Positions 18,264 through 28,005 of a DNA stretch of 64,000 nucleotides are shown here, one piece after another. Source of the stretch: Rhizobium sp. AC27/96. Lineage in GTDB: Bacteria; Pseudomonadota; Alphaproteobacteria; Rhizobiales; Rhizobiaceae. The translations under genes and the position numbers were made by a program. The first letter of the stretch is position 1. Each line of letters opens with the position of its first letter. The notes under the pieces are model-generated. The model searched no databases. It was not told where the DNA came from and saw nothing but the letters and a program-made list of their open reading frames with translations. Where the stretch lies: NCBI RefSeq assembly GCF_001692325.1, contig NZ_LXKN01000001.1:1240001-1304000 (forward strand), in the 5' to 3' direction.

Positions 18264-19070
18264 TCAGGCCGCCTGGGCTCCCAGCGGCTGGGGCAATTCT
18301 TCGACCGAGGCGCCTGCGGCCTGCGTCTCAAGAATTGTCTGCCAGGTGATGAGCTCGAACGTGCCGTCCTCATGCTCGGCGATCGCCGTGCAGCTCTCCA
18401 CCCAGTCACCCGTATTGATGTAACGAATGCCGTCGAGATCCTCGATGACGGCATGATGGATGTGGCCACAGATCACGCCGTCGGCATCGTTTCGCTTGGC
18501 TTCTTCGGCAACGACACGCTGGAATTCGCCGATGAAGTTGACGGCATGCTTTACCTGCAGCTTCGCCCAGGCCGAGAACGACCAGTAAGGCATGTTGAGG
18601 CGACGGCGCACGGCAGCGAGGCCGATATTGATCAGGATCGCCATGTCGTAGGCCCAATCGCCGAGATAGGCGAGCAGGCGGGCATTGCGGACGACGACGT
18701 CGAATTCGTCGCCATGCAGCACGAGATATTTCTTGCCGTCGGCAGTCTCGTGCATGGCGCGTTGCGCCACTTCGATGCCGCCGAAGTGCATGCCGGGGAA
18801 ATCACGGAGGAATTCGTCGTGATTGCCGGGGATATAGACGATGCGCGTGCCTTTGCGCGCCTTGCGCAGAAGCTTCTGGACCACATCATTGCAGTCCTGC
18901 GGCCAGTACCAGTTTCGCTTGAGGCGCCAGCCGTCGACGATGTCTCCAACGAGGAAGATCGTATCGGCTTCGTGGTGGCGTAAAAAATCAAGCAGAAAGT
19001 CCACCTTCGCGGCTTTCGAGCCAAGGTGCACGTCAGAAATGAACAGTGTTCGGAATCGCCGGGTGTCCAT
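18264..19070 (-). CDS. LpxH-like metallophosphoesterase
   Basis: 268 residues from the ATG at 19070; a GTG four codons earlier is also possible and neither has a strong ribosome-binding site. The calcineurin-like metal ligands are all present in order: S-D-V-H-L-G, G-D-I-V-D-G-W, G-N-H-D, H-G-D-E-F-D and C-G-H-I-H. The family includes UDP-2,3-diacylglucosamine pyrophosphatase (LpxH), which makes lipid X in lipid A synthesis. Many alphaproteobacteria use LpxI for that step instead, so the role here is uncertain and could be on another nucleotide or phospholipid substrate. Confidence 0.8.
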   Translation of the reverse strand: MDTRRFRTLFISDVHLGSKAAKVDFLLDFLRHHEADTIFLVGDIVDGWRLKRNWYWPQDCNDVVQKLLRKARKGTRIVYIPGNHDEFLRDFPGMHFGGIEVAQRAMHETADGKKYLVLHGDEFDVVVRNARLLAYLGDWAYDMAILINIGLAAVRRRLNMPYWSFSAWAKLQVKHAVNFIGEFQRVVAEEAKRNDADGVICGHIHHAVIEDLDGIRYINTGDWVESCTAIAEHEDGTFELITWQTILETQAAGASVEELPQPLGAQAA

Positions 19071-19182
19071 GTTTTCATTCACGAACTTATGTCCGTGCCC
19101 TATCCTACCTTGCCTATTCCAAAACCAGACTCGTGTTGCAGGAAGATGACAAACCCTGTGTCTGGCGGCTTATCGGGGCAGA

Positions 19183-19938
19183 TCAGCCGCGTTTGGCCGC
19201 GATGGCGAGATCCGGTCTATCGGTTGTAAAACTGGTGACACCAAGGCGAAACATCATGCGCGCCGCCTCACTCGTATGCGCCGCCCAGCCATGCACCGCC
19301 ACGTCGTTCGCCCGAAAAAAGTCCATAACCTCGGCATCCAGCGCGTCGGCGCGCACGGCGATCTCGCGCACGCCTGAGGTACGCAGAGCAGCAACGATCC
19401 CACGCCAGCCAAGCTGGGCCACCGTCTGCGGCGAGCAAAGAAAGATGAGGCCGAGCAATTCGCCGGCGTTCAGGCCTCGCTCATCGAGTGCAGCAACGAA
19501 TGCCTGAAGACGCGGCAGCGCGAAGCTTGTCACCATCGTCCGCGCCAGCATCCCCGTCGACATCAATTCGACGACAATGCGGCCTTCCATTCCCTCGTAG
19601 GGCTTGCCGTCCAATCCGGTCTTGATCTCCAGCCGAAGATCGATCGCGGACGGACCGAAAATGTCGATGGTTTCCGTAAGGGTGGGAATGGTCTCGCCGC
19701 CGCTCCCGATCACAATGTGGCGCGCCAATTCCTCGTAGGTGAGATCGGCTATCGCGCCCTTCCCGTCCGTCATCCTGTCGATCAACGCGTCGTGATGGAC
19801 GACGAGCTTGCCGTCGCGCGTCTGATGAACATCGAATTCGACAAGATCGACGTCGAGCTTGGCTGTTTTCGAAAAGGCAAACCTGGTGTTTTCAGGCCAC
19901 AGATGCGCGCCGCCGCGATGGGAAACAATCATAGTCAT
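19183..19938 (-). CDS. Glycerophosphodiester phosphodiesterase
   Basis: 251 residues from the ATG at 19938, preceded by GAGG. The GDPD active site is seen near the N-terminus as S-H-R-G-G with H-L-W-P-E-N-T, then E-F-D-V-H-Q-T-R-D-G-K-L-V-V-H-H-D (the metal-binding Glu/Asp and the second catalytic His), and later L-R-L-E-I-K-T. It has no signal peptide and is cytoplasmic. It hydrolyses glycerophosphodiesters from phospholipid turnover to glycerol 3-phosphate and an alcohol. It is divergent from the malic enzyme gene. Confidence 0.9.
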   Translation of the reverse strand: MTMIVSHRGGAHLWPENTRFAFSKTAKLDVDLVEFDVHQTRDGKLVVHHDALIDRMTDGKGAIADLTYEELARHIVIGSGGETIPTLTETIDIFGPSAIDLRLEIKTGLDGKPYEGMEGRIVVELMSTGMLARTMVTSFALPRLQAFVAALDERGLNAGELLGLIFLCSPQTVAQLGWRGIVAALRTSGVREIAVRADALDAEVMDFFRANDVAVHGWAAHTSEAARMMFRLGVTSFTTDRPDLAIAAKRG

Positions 19939-20164
19939 GGGAGATCCTCTGCCTGTGGATCTCATAATCCCGTGCGGTGAACCCCTTATGACGCCGCAGC
20001 CCACCGGCCCGGCTTGCGACAAGGCGCCGCTGCGGCGGCAGTCGGAACCGGCGATCAGGACTTTGCCGCTGCAAAAACGCTTTGTGACGTCAATTGCATA
20101 CTGTGAACGCCAAACGATTGTTGTATGGAGGGACTCAAGCGCAGGCAGGAATGGAGACCGCGAG

Positions 20165-22477
20165 ATGGATACGCACGATACTTCGAAGGCAGCCAAGAAC
20201 ATGGCGAGTGGCGATTTCGACGAACAGGCGCTCTATTTCCACCGCTATCCCCGCCCCGGCAAGCTTGAAATCCAGGCTACCAAGCCGCTCGGCAACCAGC
20301 GCGATCTCGCGCTTGCCTATTCTCCAGGTGTTGCCGCACCCTGCCTCGCCATCCGCGACAATCCGGAAACGGCAGCCTATTACACGTCCCGAGCCAATCT
20401 CGTTGCCGTTATTTCCAATGGTTCGGCAGTGCTCGGCCTCGGCAATATCGGCCCGCTCGCCTCCAAGCCCGTGATGGAAGGCAAGGCCGTTCTCTTCAAG
20501 AAATTTGCCGGCATCGATGTGTTCGACATCGAAGTCGAGGCTCCCACAGTTGACGAGATGGTCAACACGATCTCGGCACTCGAGCCGACCTTCGGCGGCA
20601 TCAATCTTGAAGATATCAAGGCGCCGGAATGCTTCGACGTCGAGCGTCGCCTGCGCGAGAAGATGGAAATCCCCGTTTTCCACGACGATCAGCACGGCAC
20701 CGCCATCATCGTCGCCGCCGCCATCCTCAACGGATTGGAGCTGGCCGGCAAGAAGATCGAAGACGTCAAGATCGTCGCGTCCGGCGCCGGTGCCGCAGCA
20801 CTTGCCTGCCTCAACCTGCTCGTCATCCTTGGCGCCAGGCGCGAAAATATCTGGGTCCACGATATCGAGGGACTGGTCTACAAGGACCGCAACGTGCTGA
20901 TGGACGAATGGAAGTCCATCTATGCTCAGGATAGCGACAAGCGCGAGCTTGCCGAGTCGATCCCAGGCGCCGACGTTTTCCTTGGCCTTTCCGCAGCAGG
21001 CGTGTTGAAGCCCGAGCTTCTGGAAAAGATGGCGGAAAAGCCGCTGATCATGGCACTCGCCAACCCGACGCCGGAAATCATGCCTGATCTCGCCCGTGCT
21101 GCCCGCCCCGACGCAATGATCTGCACCGGCCGCTCGGACTTCCCGAACCAGGTGAACAACGTTCTCTGCTTCCCCTATATCTTCCGCGGCGCGCTCGATT
21201 GCGGCGCCAAGACGATCAATGAGGAAATGAAGATGGCAGCCGTGCGCGCCATCGCTTCGCTTGCCCGCGAAGAGCCTTCGGATGTAGCCGCCCGCGCCTA
21301 CACAGGCGAAACCCCCGTCTTCGGGCCGAACTATCTGATCCCCTCGCCCTTCGATCCCCGCCTGATCCTGCGCATCGCGCCTGCCGTGGCCAAGGCCGCT
21401 GCCGAAAGCGGCGTGGCGCTGCGCCCGATCACCGATTTCGATGCCTATATGGACGAGCTCAACCGCTTCGTCTTCCGCTCCGGCTTCGTCATGAAGCCGA
21501 TCTTCGCCGCCGCGAAGATTTCCGAGCGCAAGCGGGTGGTCTTCTCCGAAGGTGAAGACGAGCGCGTGCTGCGTGCCGCGCAGGTATTGCTTGAAGAAGG
21601 CACGGCGGCGCCGATCCTGATCGGCCGTCCCTCCGTCATCGAGACCCGCCTGAAGCGCTACGGCCTCAAGATCCGTCCGCATACCGATTTCGCCGTGATC
21701 AATCCGGAAGACGACCCGCGCTTCCGTGAATATGTCGAGCTTTACTTTTCGCTCGTCGGCCGCAGCGGCGTGATTCCCGAGGCAGCCCGGACGATCGTTC
21801 GTACCAACACAACGGTCATTGGCGCGCTTGCCCTCAAGCGCGGTGAGGCCGATGCGATGATCTGCGGTCTGGAAGGCCGCTATGAGCGCCACCTGCGCAT
21901 CGTCCGCCAGATCATCGGCAAGCGGCCGGATGTCCGGGATTTTTCGGCATTGAGCCTGCTCATCTCGCAGCGCGGCGCAACCTTCTACACCGACACCTAT
22001 GTGACGTTTAATCCGAGTGCTGAGGAAATCGCTGAATCGGCGGTGTTGGCGGCCGAGGAAATCAAGCGTTTCGGCATCACGCCCCGCGCCGCGCTCGTTT
22101 CACATTCCAACTTCGGCTCGCGGGAATCGGAAAGCGCCACGAAGATGCGCAGTGCCCTTGCACTCGTTCGCGAAGCAGCACCCGAACTCGAAGTCGATGG
22201 CGAAATGCATGGCGACAGCGCGATTTCGGAGAGCCTGCGTCGCCACGTCATGCCCGACAGCACGCTCTCGGGCGAAGCCAACCTGCTGGTCTTCCCCAAT
22301 CTCGATGCCGCCAACATCACGCTCGGCGTCGTCAAGACCATGACCGATGGTCTGCATGTCGGGCCGATCCTGCTCGGCACGGCCCTTCCCGCGCACATTC
22401 TCTCGCCTTCGGTCACCTCGCGCGGCGTCGTCAACATGGCGGCCCTGGCCGTCGTCGAAGCATCGCAGCTGGCCTGA
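20165..22477 (+). CDS. tme: NADP-dependent malic enzyme with C-terminal phosphotransacetylase-like domain
   Basis: 770 residues from the ATG at 20165 (GGAG 8 bp upstream); an open frame back to 19859 overlaps the divergent gene and is rejected. Residues up to about 430 are the malic enzyme: [20 protein letters not shown], the catalytic F-H-D-D-Q-H-G-T-A, and the nucleotide fold S-G-A-G-A-A-A. The remainder resembles phosphotransacetylase, a fusion known in rhizobial malic enzymes and thought to be regulatory. It converts malate to pyruvate with NAD(P). From memory it most resembles Tme of Sinorhizobium rather than Dme, so the cofactor is inferred. Confidence 0.93.
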   Translation: MDTHDTSKAAKNMASGDFDEQALYFHRYPRPGKLEIQATKPLGNQRDLALAYSPGVAAPCLAIRDNPETAAYYTSRANLVAVISNGSAVLGLGNIGPLASKPVMEGKAVLFKKFAGIDVFDIEVEAPTVDEMVNTISALEPTFGGINLEDIKAPECFDVERRLREKMEIPVFHDDQHGTAIIVAAAILNGLELAGKKIEDVKIVASGAGAAALACLNLLVILGARRENIWVHDIEGLVYKDRNVLMDEWKSIYAQDSDKRELAESIPGADVFLGLSAAGVLKPELLEKMAEKPLIMALANPTPEIMPDLARAARPDAMICTGRSDFPNQVNNVLCFPYIFRGALDCGAKTINEEMKMAAVRAIASLAREEPSDVAARAYTGETPVFGPNYLIPSPFDPRLILRIAPAVAKAAAESGVALRPITDFDAYMDELNRFVFRSGFVMKPIFAAAKISERKRVVFSEGEDERVLRAAQVLLEEGTAAPILIGRPSVIETRLKRYGLKIRPHTDFAVINPEDDPRFREYVELYFSLVGRSGVIPEAARTIVRTNTTVIGALALKRGEADAMICGLEGRYERHLRIVRQIIGKRPDVRDFSALSLLISQRGATFYTDTYVTFNPSAEEIAESAVLAAEEIKRFGITPRAALVSHSNFGSRESESATKMRSALALVREAAPELEVDGEMHGDSAISESLRRHVMPDSTLSGEANLLVFPNLDAANITLGVVKTMTDGLHVGPILLGTALPAHILSPSVTSRGVVNMAALAVVEASQLA

Positions 22478-22489
22478 CGAAACCCTTCC

Positions 22490-22518
22490 TTGCGGCCGCT
22501 CGCGCGTGGCGGCCGCAA
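22490..22518. terminator. Hairpin after the malic enzyme gene
   Basis: A 10-bp GC-rich perfect stem (TTGCGGCCGC and its complement) with a 9-base loop, 12 bp after the stop codon. It is followed by an A-rich rather than T-rich tract, so it is terminator-like but not a classic intrinsic terminator. Confidence 0.5.
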
Positions 22519-22626
22519 ATTAAAAATTGCTAAAATTCACTCGAAATCGATGCGTCTTGATGGATACGTTGTTAAGCTCCAAAGTATAGCTTCCAACGAA
22601 ATCAACCCGCTTTCGAGAGCAGATAC

Positions 22627-23379
22627 GTGAATCGCGGCACAAACCTAATTTCCATCGCCCTGCTGTCCCTGCTGACGGCCACGCCCAGCTTCGCACAGGC
22701 CAATCTATGCGATGAATTGCGCGGCCGTTATGCCGACACCACCGAAGTCATCGGTGCCAGCCAGGAAACACGCCGGCTTTCGCGCGCAATCGTCCAGCAG
22801 AATTTGATGATCCGCCGCGTGATGAGCGATCTGCGCAATCAGGGCTGCGTCGCAGACAGCGGCATCGTCATTTTCGGCGATAATAATTCAGGCATTTGCG
22901 ATGATATGAGAAGCTCGCTCGACGGGATGCGGCACGATCTCGGACTGCTGATGGATCAGCGCGAAGACAGTGTCGGCCGCATCGATGCAGCCGGCCTGCA
23001 ACGCCGGCAATTGCTGGACACGATGCAGAGGAATGGCTGCAGCCTGCCGGCTTCGGCAACGCCGGATGTCGTTATCGACACCCGGACGAAGCTCGATGCC
23101 TATGCGCCGGAACAGCAATCCCTGGCGCAACCGGATAGTTCGATCACCGTCATCGAGACACCGAGGCTGCAGAAAGATTCCAGTCTGCAGCAGAAGCAGT
23201 CGCCTGCGCCGAAGGCACCGGTGGTGACGCAGGCCGAGCCGCAAAAATTCCCGCCCGATCGACCCTACGATCCCTCAGCCAACAAGGTGCGCCAGGTAGG
23301 GCCGCAATTCCTTGCGACCGACCACGGCGATATCGACCTCAAACATCCGAAGGAGGCCGGACCCCAACCTATGCAATAG
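22627..23379 (+). CDS. Secreted protein of unknown function
   Basis: 250 residues from a GTG start. The N-terminus has a signal peptide (I-S-I-A-L-L-S-L-L-T-A-T-P-S-F-A with a likely cut after A-Q-A). The mature part begins with L-C-D-E-L and has four spaced Cys (N-L-C, Q-G-C, G-I-C, N-G-C) in helical, Arg/Gln-rich surroundings, probably two disulfides, followed by a Pro/Gln-rich disordered tail from about 165. I do not recognise the family. It overlaps the stop of the convergent ankyrin gene by 11 bp. Confidence 0.65.
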   Translation: MNRGTNLISIALLSLLTATPSFAQANLCDELRGRYADTTEVIGASQETRRLSRAIVQQNLMIRRVMSDLRNQGCVADSGIVIFGDNNSGICDDMRSSLDGMRHDLGLLMDQREDSVGRIDAAGLQRRQLLDTMQRNGCSLPASATPDVVIDTRTKLDAYAPEQQSLAQPDSSITVIETPRLQKDSSLQQKQSPAPKAPVVTQAEPQKFPPDRPYDPSANKVRQVGPQFLATDHGDIDLKHPKEAGPQPMQ

Positions 23380-25114
23380 GCGGCCTTAGCGCGGCGATGA
23401 TGAATTCGTCTCCCGTATCCTGCGCAAGGTCCCGATAGGATCTTCCTGAGACATCCCTGATCGAGCGATCCGCGCCATGCTCCAGCAAGAGGTGTACAGC
23501 ATCCGCACGCCGATTGAGGATCGCAAGGCCCAGAGGCGTCATCCAGTCACGATCGGCGCTCGGCTGCCCATGCGGTCGGAAATCGCCAAAGCGAATATCC
23601 AGTCGTTCCGGATGTCTCTCAAGAATATCTCTCAGCTGTTCCAATTGGCCAAAAGCCGCAGCCGCGAAAATATCGAGCGGATAGGCTTTCAGAAATTCGA
23701 CCGTCTCTGATTTTCCGTTGTATTCAGCCCAGCCGATCGCCGGCGCATAGAAATACGGATCGCGAATAGTGGTATCGGCCCCGTGCTCGATCAACAATTT
23801 CGCCATTTCGATATGACCGTGAAGTGCCGCCTCATGCAGCGGAGTACGGCTGGTCATGGCATTGACGTCGAGACCAAGCTCCAGCATTCGGCGGACGCCT
23901 TCAAGGTCGTTTTCGCCGGCAGCGTCGTGCAGCATGGCGGGATGAGCCTTCTGTATCGCCGCCGCTATGTCGAGATCGCTCCCGCCTGGCGTTTGCTGGA
24001 AAACGCTCTTGATTTGCTGGGCGTCAATGTCGCCAGTCTTGACCTGGATGTAAGCCCAATCCTCTGGCTTCAGGCGAACCGCTATCGCGCCCTTCTGCAC
24101 AAGATAGGCCGCCAGTTCGCTGTCGCCACCAAGCCGCGCCCATTCATAGGGCGTTCTGCCGTTGACGGGTCTACTGACGTCAGCCCCATGCTCCACTAGC
24201 AACCGAACGCGCTCACCCATACGATGCTCCAACGCCCAGCCCAGCTGATAGTCGAACACGGTCTGCGAATTTGCGACAAATTTTCCGTCTTCACGCACCA
24301 GCCAATTGTTCCTGGCGTCAGCCGAAAGACCATATTCCAGCAGCAGGCTCAGGCAGGTATTGTCCGGCTCGAACATGCGGTTGTAGAGCGCCTGGCTGTC
24401 ATTGGCTTCAGCGCCCGCCTCAAGCAACAGCCGTGCAAAGGCCTCGCATTCCGGATGCGGCGGCTGGCGATCCTTTCCCGCCTCGCCCTCGCCGAAGACG
24501 CCGGTCAGGACCGAGAAGCGATACTGGCCGCCATCAAGGAAGAAGGCGTTCACGTCGGCGCCGCGCCGGACGAGTTCTCTCGCCGCTAGCAGGCTGGAAC
24601 GCCCGGGCAAGCGGGCATAGGCCGCATACATCAGCGGCGACCAGTCGTAAGGGCCGCCCTTGCGGTCGAGAAGTTGCGGTTGACGATCGAGCCAGCGGCT
24701 CACGGCAGCGGCATCGCCGAGCACGGCAGCAATATGGATATTCTCGCCGGCAATCTCCGGATTTGCCTCCAGCAGTTGCAAGGCCTCATCGAACCGAGCC
24801 GGATCAGCCGCAATACTGCCGAAATAGGAAACCGTTGCGAGCGAAAGGAAACGGTTGGCAAGTTGATCTCGCGGAACCTGTCTGCGGTCTCCGGTCTCCA
24901 GATGGGCCTTGAGCTTCGTCCAGCTGGAGAAGCCGAATTCGCGGGCGAGCACAAGCTGTATGTCCTGCAATCCGACGCCGGCACTATCAGTGAAATACGG
25001 CTCGACGCGGCTTCGCGCGGAAGCATCTCCGGATTGAACGGCCTTGAGGAAAGCCTTGGCCTGCTTTTTCAGGGAATCGAGTGTGGCGGTACTCGCCAAA
25101 GAGCGCGTGGTCAC
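23369..25114 (-). CDS. Ankyrin repeat protein
   Basis: 581 residues. Ankyrin consensus repeats are clear: R-T-P-L-H-E-A-A-L-H-G-H-I-E-M-A-K-L-L-I-E-H-G-A-D at about 425-455, M-T-P-L-G-L-A-I-L-N-R-R-A-D-A-V-H-L-L-L-E-H-G-A-D near the end, plus degenerate copies from about 100 on. There is no signal peptide or membrane segment, so it is probably a cytoplasmic protein-binding scaffold. The N-terminal 40 residues (S-L-K-K-Q-A-K-A-F-L-K-A-V-Q-S-G-D) are found in other bacterial ankyrin proteins. No partner is suggested by the neighbours. Confidence 0.88.
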   Translation of the reverse strand: MTTRSLASTATLDSLKKQAKAFLKAVQSGDASARSRVEPYFTDSAGVGLQDIQLVLAREFGFSSWTKLKAHLETGDRRQVPRDQLANRFLSLATVSYFGSIAADPARFDEALQLLEANPEIAGENIHIAAVLGDAAAVSRWLDRQPQLLDRKGGPYDWSPLMYAAYARLPGRSSLLAARELVRRGADVNAFFLDGGQYRFSVLTGVFGEGEAGKDRQPPHPECEAFARLLLEAGAEANDSQALYNRMFEPDNTCLSLLLEYGLSADARNNWLVREDGKFVANSQTVFDYQLGWALEHRMGERVRLLVEHGADVSRPVNGRTPYEWARLGGDSELAAYLVQKGAIAVRLKPEDWAYIQVKTGDIDAQQIKSVFQQTPGGSDLDIAAAIQKAHPAMLHDAAGENDLEGVRRMLELGLDVNAMTSRTPLHEAALHGHIEMAKLLIEHGADTTIRDPYFYAPAIGWAEYNGKSETVEFLKAYPLDIFAAAAFGQLEQLRDILERHPERLDIRFGDFRPHGQPSADRDWMTPLGLAILNRRADAVHLLLEHGADRSIRDVSGRSYRDLAQDTGDEFIIAALRPPIA

Positions 25115-25279
25115 GATAGACCTCCTTCCATTTACGTCCGGTATCCGCGCCCACAGACTGAAAAGAGGTGTGGCAGTCTCACATTCTATGTATCAGGTGG
25201 GCCTTGCCCTTCCCGCGGATCGGATGCGCCCTGAGAACGAGCAACATCTATCGCGGCGGTTGCGATCTGTCCAGAGGGG

Positions 25280-26107
25280 TCAAACGGGCTCGTAACGGAC
25301 GTAGGCGAACTCATCACCATCCGGTGACCAGTTCGGCACATTGATGCTGCCCTGCCCGCCAAAGAGCTCGAACAGCGTCGTGAGATTGCCGCCATCCATA
25401 TCCATCAACCGCATCCGGACGTTGAGATCACGCGGATGGTCGAAGACATCGGGATCGTAGGAGATCAAAACGACCTTGTCATTCTTCGGCGATGGATGGG
25501 CAAACCAGTTGCCGTAATTGTCGTCGGTCAGTTGCTGCAAGCCTGTCCCGTCGGGATGGATACGCCAGATCTGCATGAGGCCGGTACGGCTGGAGTTGAA
25601 ATAGATCCACTGCCCGTCGAAAGAAAAATCAGGCCCGTCATTGCGGCCCTCGCCATGCGTCAGCCGCGTCTCCTCGCCGCCATCGACCGCGATCGTGTAG
25701 ATATCGAAGACATCATTGCGAATGCCGCAATAGGAAAAACGTTGCCCGTCGGGCGACCAGCCATGCCAGTAGGATGGCAGGTTGCTCGTCACCTGACGCG
25801 GCGTGCCGCCTTCGGCCGGCAGCACATAGATGCAGGATTTGCCGTGCTCGGTCTTGTCGGAAATCGCGATCAACGATCCATCCGGAGAAATCCCGTGATC
25901 ATTGTTGCACCTCTGGGCGAAGCCAGTATCGACGCGATCGAGCACGCCATTGCCATCCAGCGGCAGTCGATAAAGCAGCCCATCGCCATTCAGCAGCAGA
26001 TAGCGTCCGTCAGGCGAATAGTTCGGCGCCTCGATCAGCTGGTCCGTCTGCCAGACAACCCGGTTCGCTCCCGTGCGAATATTGTAGATCTCGACCGAGC
26101 TGCGCAT
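25280..26107 (-). CDS. TolB-like/PD40 beta-propeller protein
   Basis: 275 residues with repeated S-P-D-G-R / S-P-D-G-S / S-P-D-G-Q / F-D-G-Q-W-I-Y-F motifs, one per blade, as in TolB and the N-terminal propellers of peptidases. It lacks a signal peptide and a peptidase domain, so it is probably a cytoplasmic six-bladed-type propeller. It lies 29 bp after nadE in the same direction and may be co-transcribed. Function unknown. Confidence 0.8.
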   Translation of the reverse strand: MRSSVEIYNIRTGANRVVWQTDQLIEAPNYSPDGRYLLLNGDGLLYRLPLDGNGVLDRVDTGFAQRCNNDHGISPDGSLIAISDKTEHGKSCIYVLPAEGGTPRQVTSNLPSYWHGWSPDGQRFSYCGIRNDVFDIYTIAVDGGEETRLTHGEGRNDGPDFSFDGQWIYFNSSRTGLMQIWRIHPDGTGLQQLTDDNYGNWFAHPSPKNDKVVLISYDPDVFDHPRDLNVRMRLMDMDGGNLTTLFELFGGQGSINVPNWSPDGDEFAYVRYEPV

Positions 26108-26136
26108 TCTTCGTCCTTTGTCGCCGGGTGTCGCGA

Positions 26137-27825
26137 TCAGCGATCGCGGAACCGATTGGTGATCGGATAGCGGCGGTCACGGCCGAAATTCTTCTTGGTG
26201 ATCTTCACGCCCGGAGCCGACTGACGGCGCTTGTACTCGGCGAGATAGAGCAGATGCTCGATGCGATGCACCGTCGTGACATCGTGCCCGCGCGCCACGA
26301 TCTCCTCGACCGACATTTCCTTTTCCACCAGGCATTCGAGGATATCATCGAGCGCCGGATAGGGCGGAAGCGAATCCTGGTCCGTCTGGTTCGGCCTGAG
26401 TTCGGCGGAAGGCGCCTTGTCGATGATGTTGTAAGGGATCACCTCGCCCGAGGGGCCAAGCGCGCCCGGCGGCACATGCAGGTTGCGCCAGCGCGACAGC
26501 GCATAGACCTGCATCTTGTAGAGGTCCTTGATCGGGTTGAAGCCGCCGTTCATGTCGCCATAAAGCGTGGCATATCCAACCGACATTTCCGACTTGTTGC
26601 CGGTCGTCACCACCATCGAGCCGAACTTGTTGGAGATCGCCATCAGAATGGTGCCGCGCGCACGGCTCTGCAGGTTTTCTTCGGTGATGCCGCTCTCGGT
26701 GCCTTCGAACAGATCGGACAAGGCCGAGGTAAAGCCGCCGACGGGCTCCTCGATCGGTACGATATCATAGCGGCAGCCGAGCGCCTTGGCGCAATCGGCC
26801 GCATCCTTCAGCGAGTCCTCGGAAGTATAGCGATAAGGCAGCATGACGGTGCGCACACGCTCTTCTCCGAGCGCATCGACGGCAATCGCCGCACAGATCG
26901 CCGAGTCGATACCGCCAGACAGGCCGAGAACGACCGATTTGAAACCGTTCTTGTTGACATAGTCACGGAAGCCCAGCAGGCAGGCACGATAATCAGCCTC
27001 CTCACCTTCCGGAATATGCGCCATCGGCCCTTCGGCGCAGTGCCAGACGTCGCCGTTCTTCTTCCAGGTTGTCACCGCCAGCGCGGTCTCGAACTGGCTC
27101 ATCTGGAAGGCCAGGGTCTTGTCCGCATTGAAGCCGAAGCTCGCACCGTCGAAAACCAGTTCGTCCTGACCGCCAACCTGCGCAGCAAAAATGAGCGGCA
27201 AGCCTGACTCGATTACCTGCCGCAACGCGACCTGATGACGAACATCGACCTTGCCGCGATAGTACGGCGAACCATTCGGGACCAGCAGGATTTCTGCACC
27301 GCTTTCGGCCAGCGTTTCGCAGACACCGAGATCGTTCCAGATCTCCTCGCAAATCGGAATGCCAATGCGGACGCCGCGGAAATTGACGGGACCCGAGATG
27401 GTGCCTTCGTCGAAGACCCGCTTTTCGTCGAATTCGCCATAGTTCGGCAAGTCGACCTTGTCCCTGACAAAGATGACCTTGCCACCATCGAGCACGGCCA
27501 CGGAATTGTAACGGCCGGTATCATCCTGCCTTGGCACGCCGACGATGACACCGGGCCCGCCGTCGGCGGTATCGGCGGCAAGGCTTTCCACCGCTTTCCA
27601 GCACGCACGGATGAAGGCCGGCTTCAGGACCAGGTCCTCCGGCGGATAGCCGGAAATGAACAGTTCCGTCAGCATGAGGAGCTGTGCACCCTCGCGCGCC
27701 GCCTCGGCCCGCGCCTCGCGCGCCTTGGCAAGATTGCCGGAGATGTCGCCGACCGTCGGATTGAGCTGGGCGACGGCGATGCGGATGGTGTGAGTGATCG
27801 GGCTTTGCTCTGTCATGCCATACAT
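26137..27825 (-). CDS. nadE: Glutamine-dependent NAD+ synthetase
   Basis: 562 residues. The N-terminal nitrilase-type glutaminase domain has the Glu-Lys-Cys triad at E54 (T-E-L), K123 (D-K-V-D-L-P-N) and C159 (P-I-C-E-E-I-W). The C-terminal synthetase domain has the pyrophosphate-binding SGGIDS at 303-308. It converts nicotinate adenine dinucleotide to NAD+, with ammonia from glutamine channelled between domains. The ATG at 27825 is 10 bp from GGAGG; an ATG nine bases later is the alternative. Confidence 0.95.
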   Translation of the reverse strand: MYGMTEQSPITHTIRIAVAQLNPTVGDISGNLAKAREARAEAAREGAQLLMLTELFISGYPPEDLVLKPAFIRACWKAVESLAADTADGGPGVIVGVPRQDDTGRYNSVAVLDGGKVIFVRDKVDLPNYGEFDEKRVFDEGTISGPVNFRGVRIGIPICEEIWNDLGVCETLAESGAEILLVPNGSPYYRGKVDVRHQVALRQVIESGLPLIFAAQVGGQDELVFDGASFGFNADKTLAFQMSQFETALAVTTWKKNGDVWHCAEGPMAHIPEGEEADYRACLLGFRDYVNKNGFKSVVLGLSGGIDSAICAAIAVDALGEERVRTVMLPYRYTSEDSLKDAADCAKALGCRYDIVPIEEPVGGFTSALSDLFEGTESGITEENLQSRARGTILMAISNKFGSMVVTTGNKSEMSVGYATLYGDMNGGFNPIKDLYKMQVYALSRWRNLHVPPGALGPSGEVIPYNIIDKAPSAELRPNQTDQDSLPPYPALDDILECLVEKEMSVEEIVARGHDVTTVHRIEHLLYLAEYKRRQSAPGVKITKKNFGRDRRYPITNRFRDR

Positions 27826-28005
27826 TTAGCGATGGCCTCCTCCTTCCGCAACCGCCTTCGTTCGCCTGCACGCATCAAAGATCGCGCTACGCGCATAGGC
27901 GGTATTTTTACCCGGAAAAGTACCAAGCTTGCCTTGCGGTTCATCCGGCATTCATGACAGAAGCATGACAATTATGTGAACATTCCCTAGCATTCGGAGA
28001 AACCC

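Noticed and set aside
20135..21892. 585-codon minus-strand frame antisense to the malic enzyme
   Set aside because: A shadow of the malic enzyme; lacks any motif and would overlap the real gene entirely.
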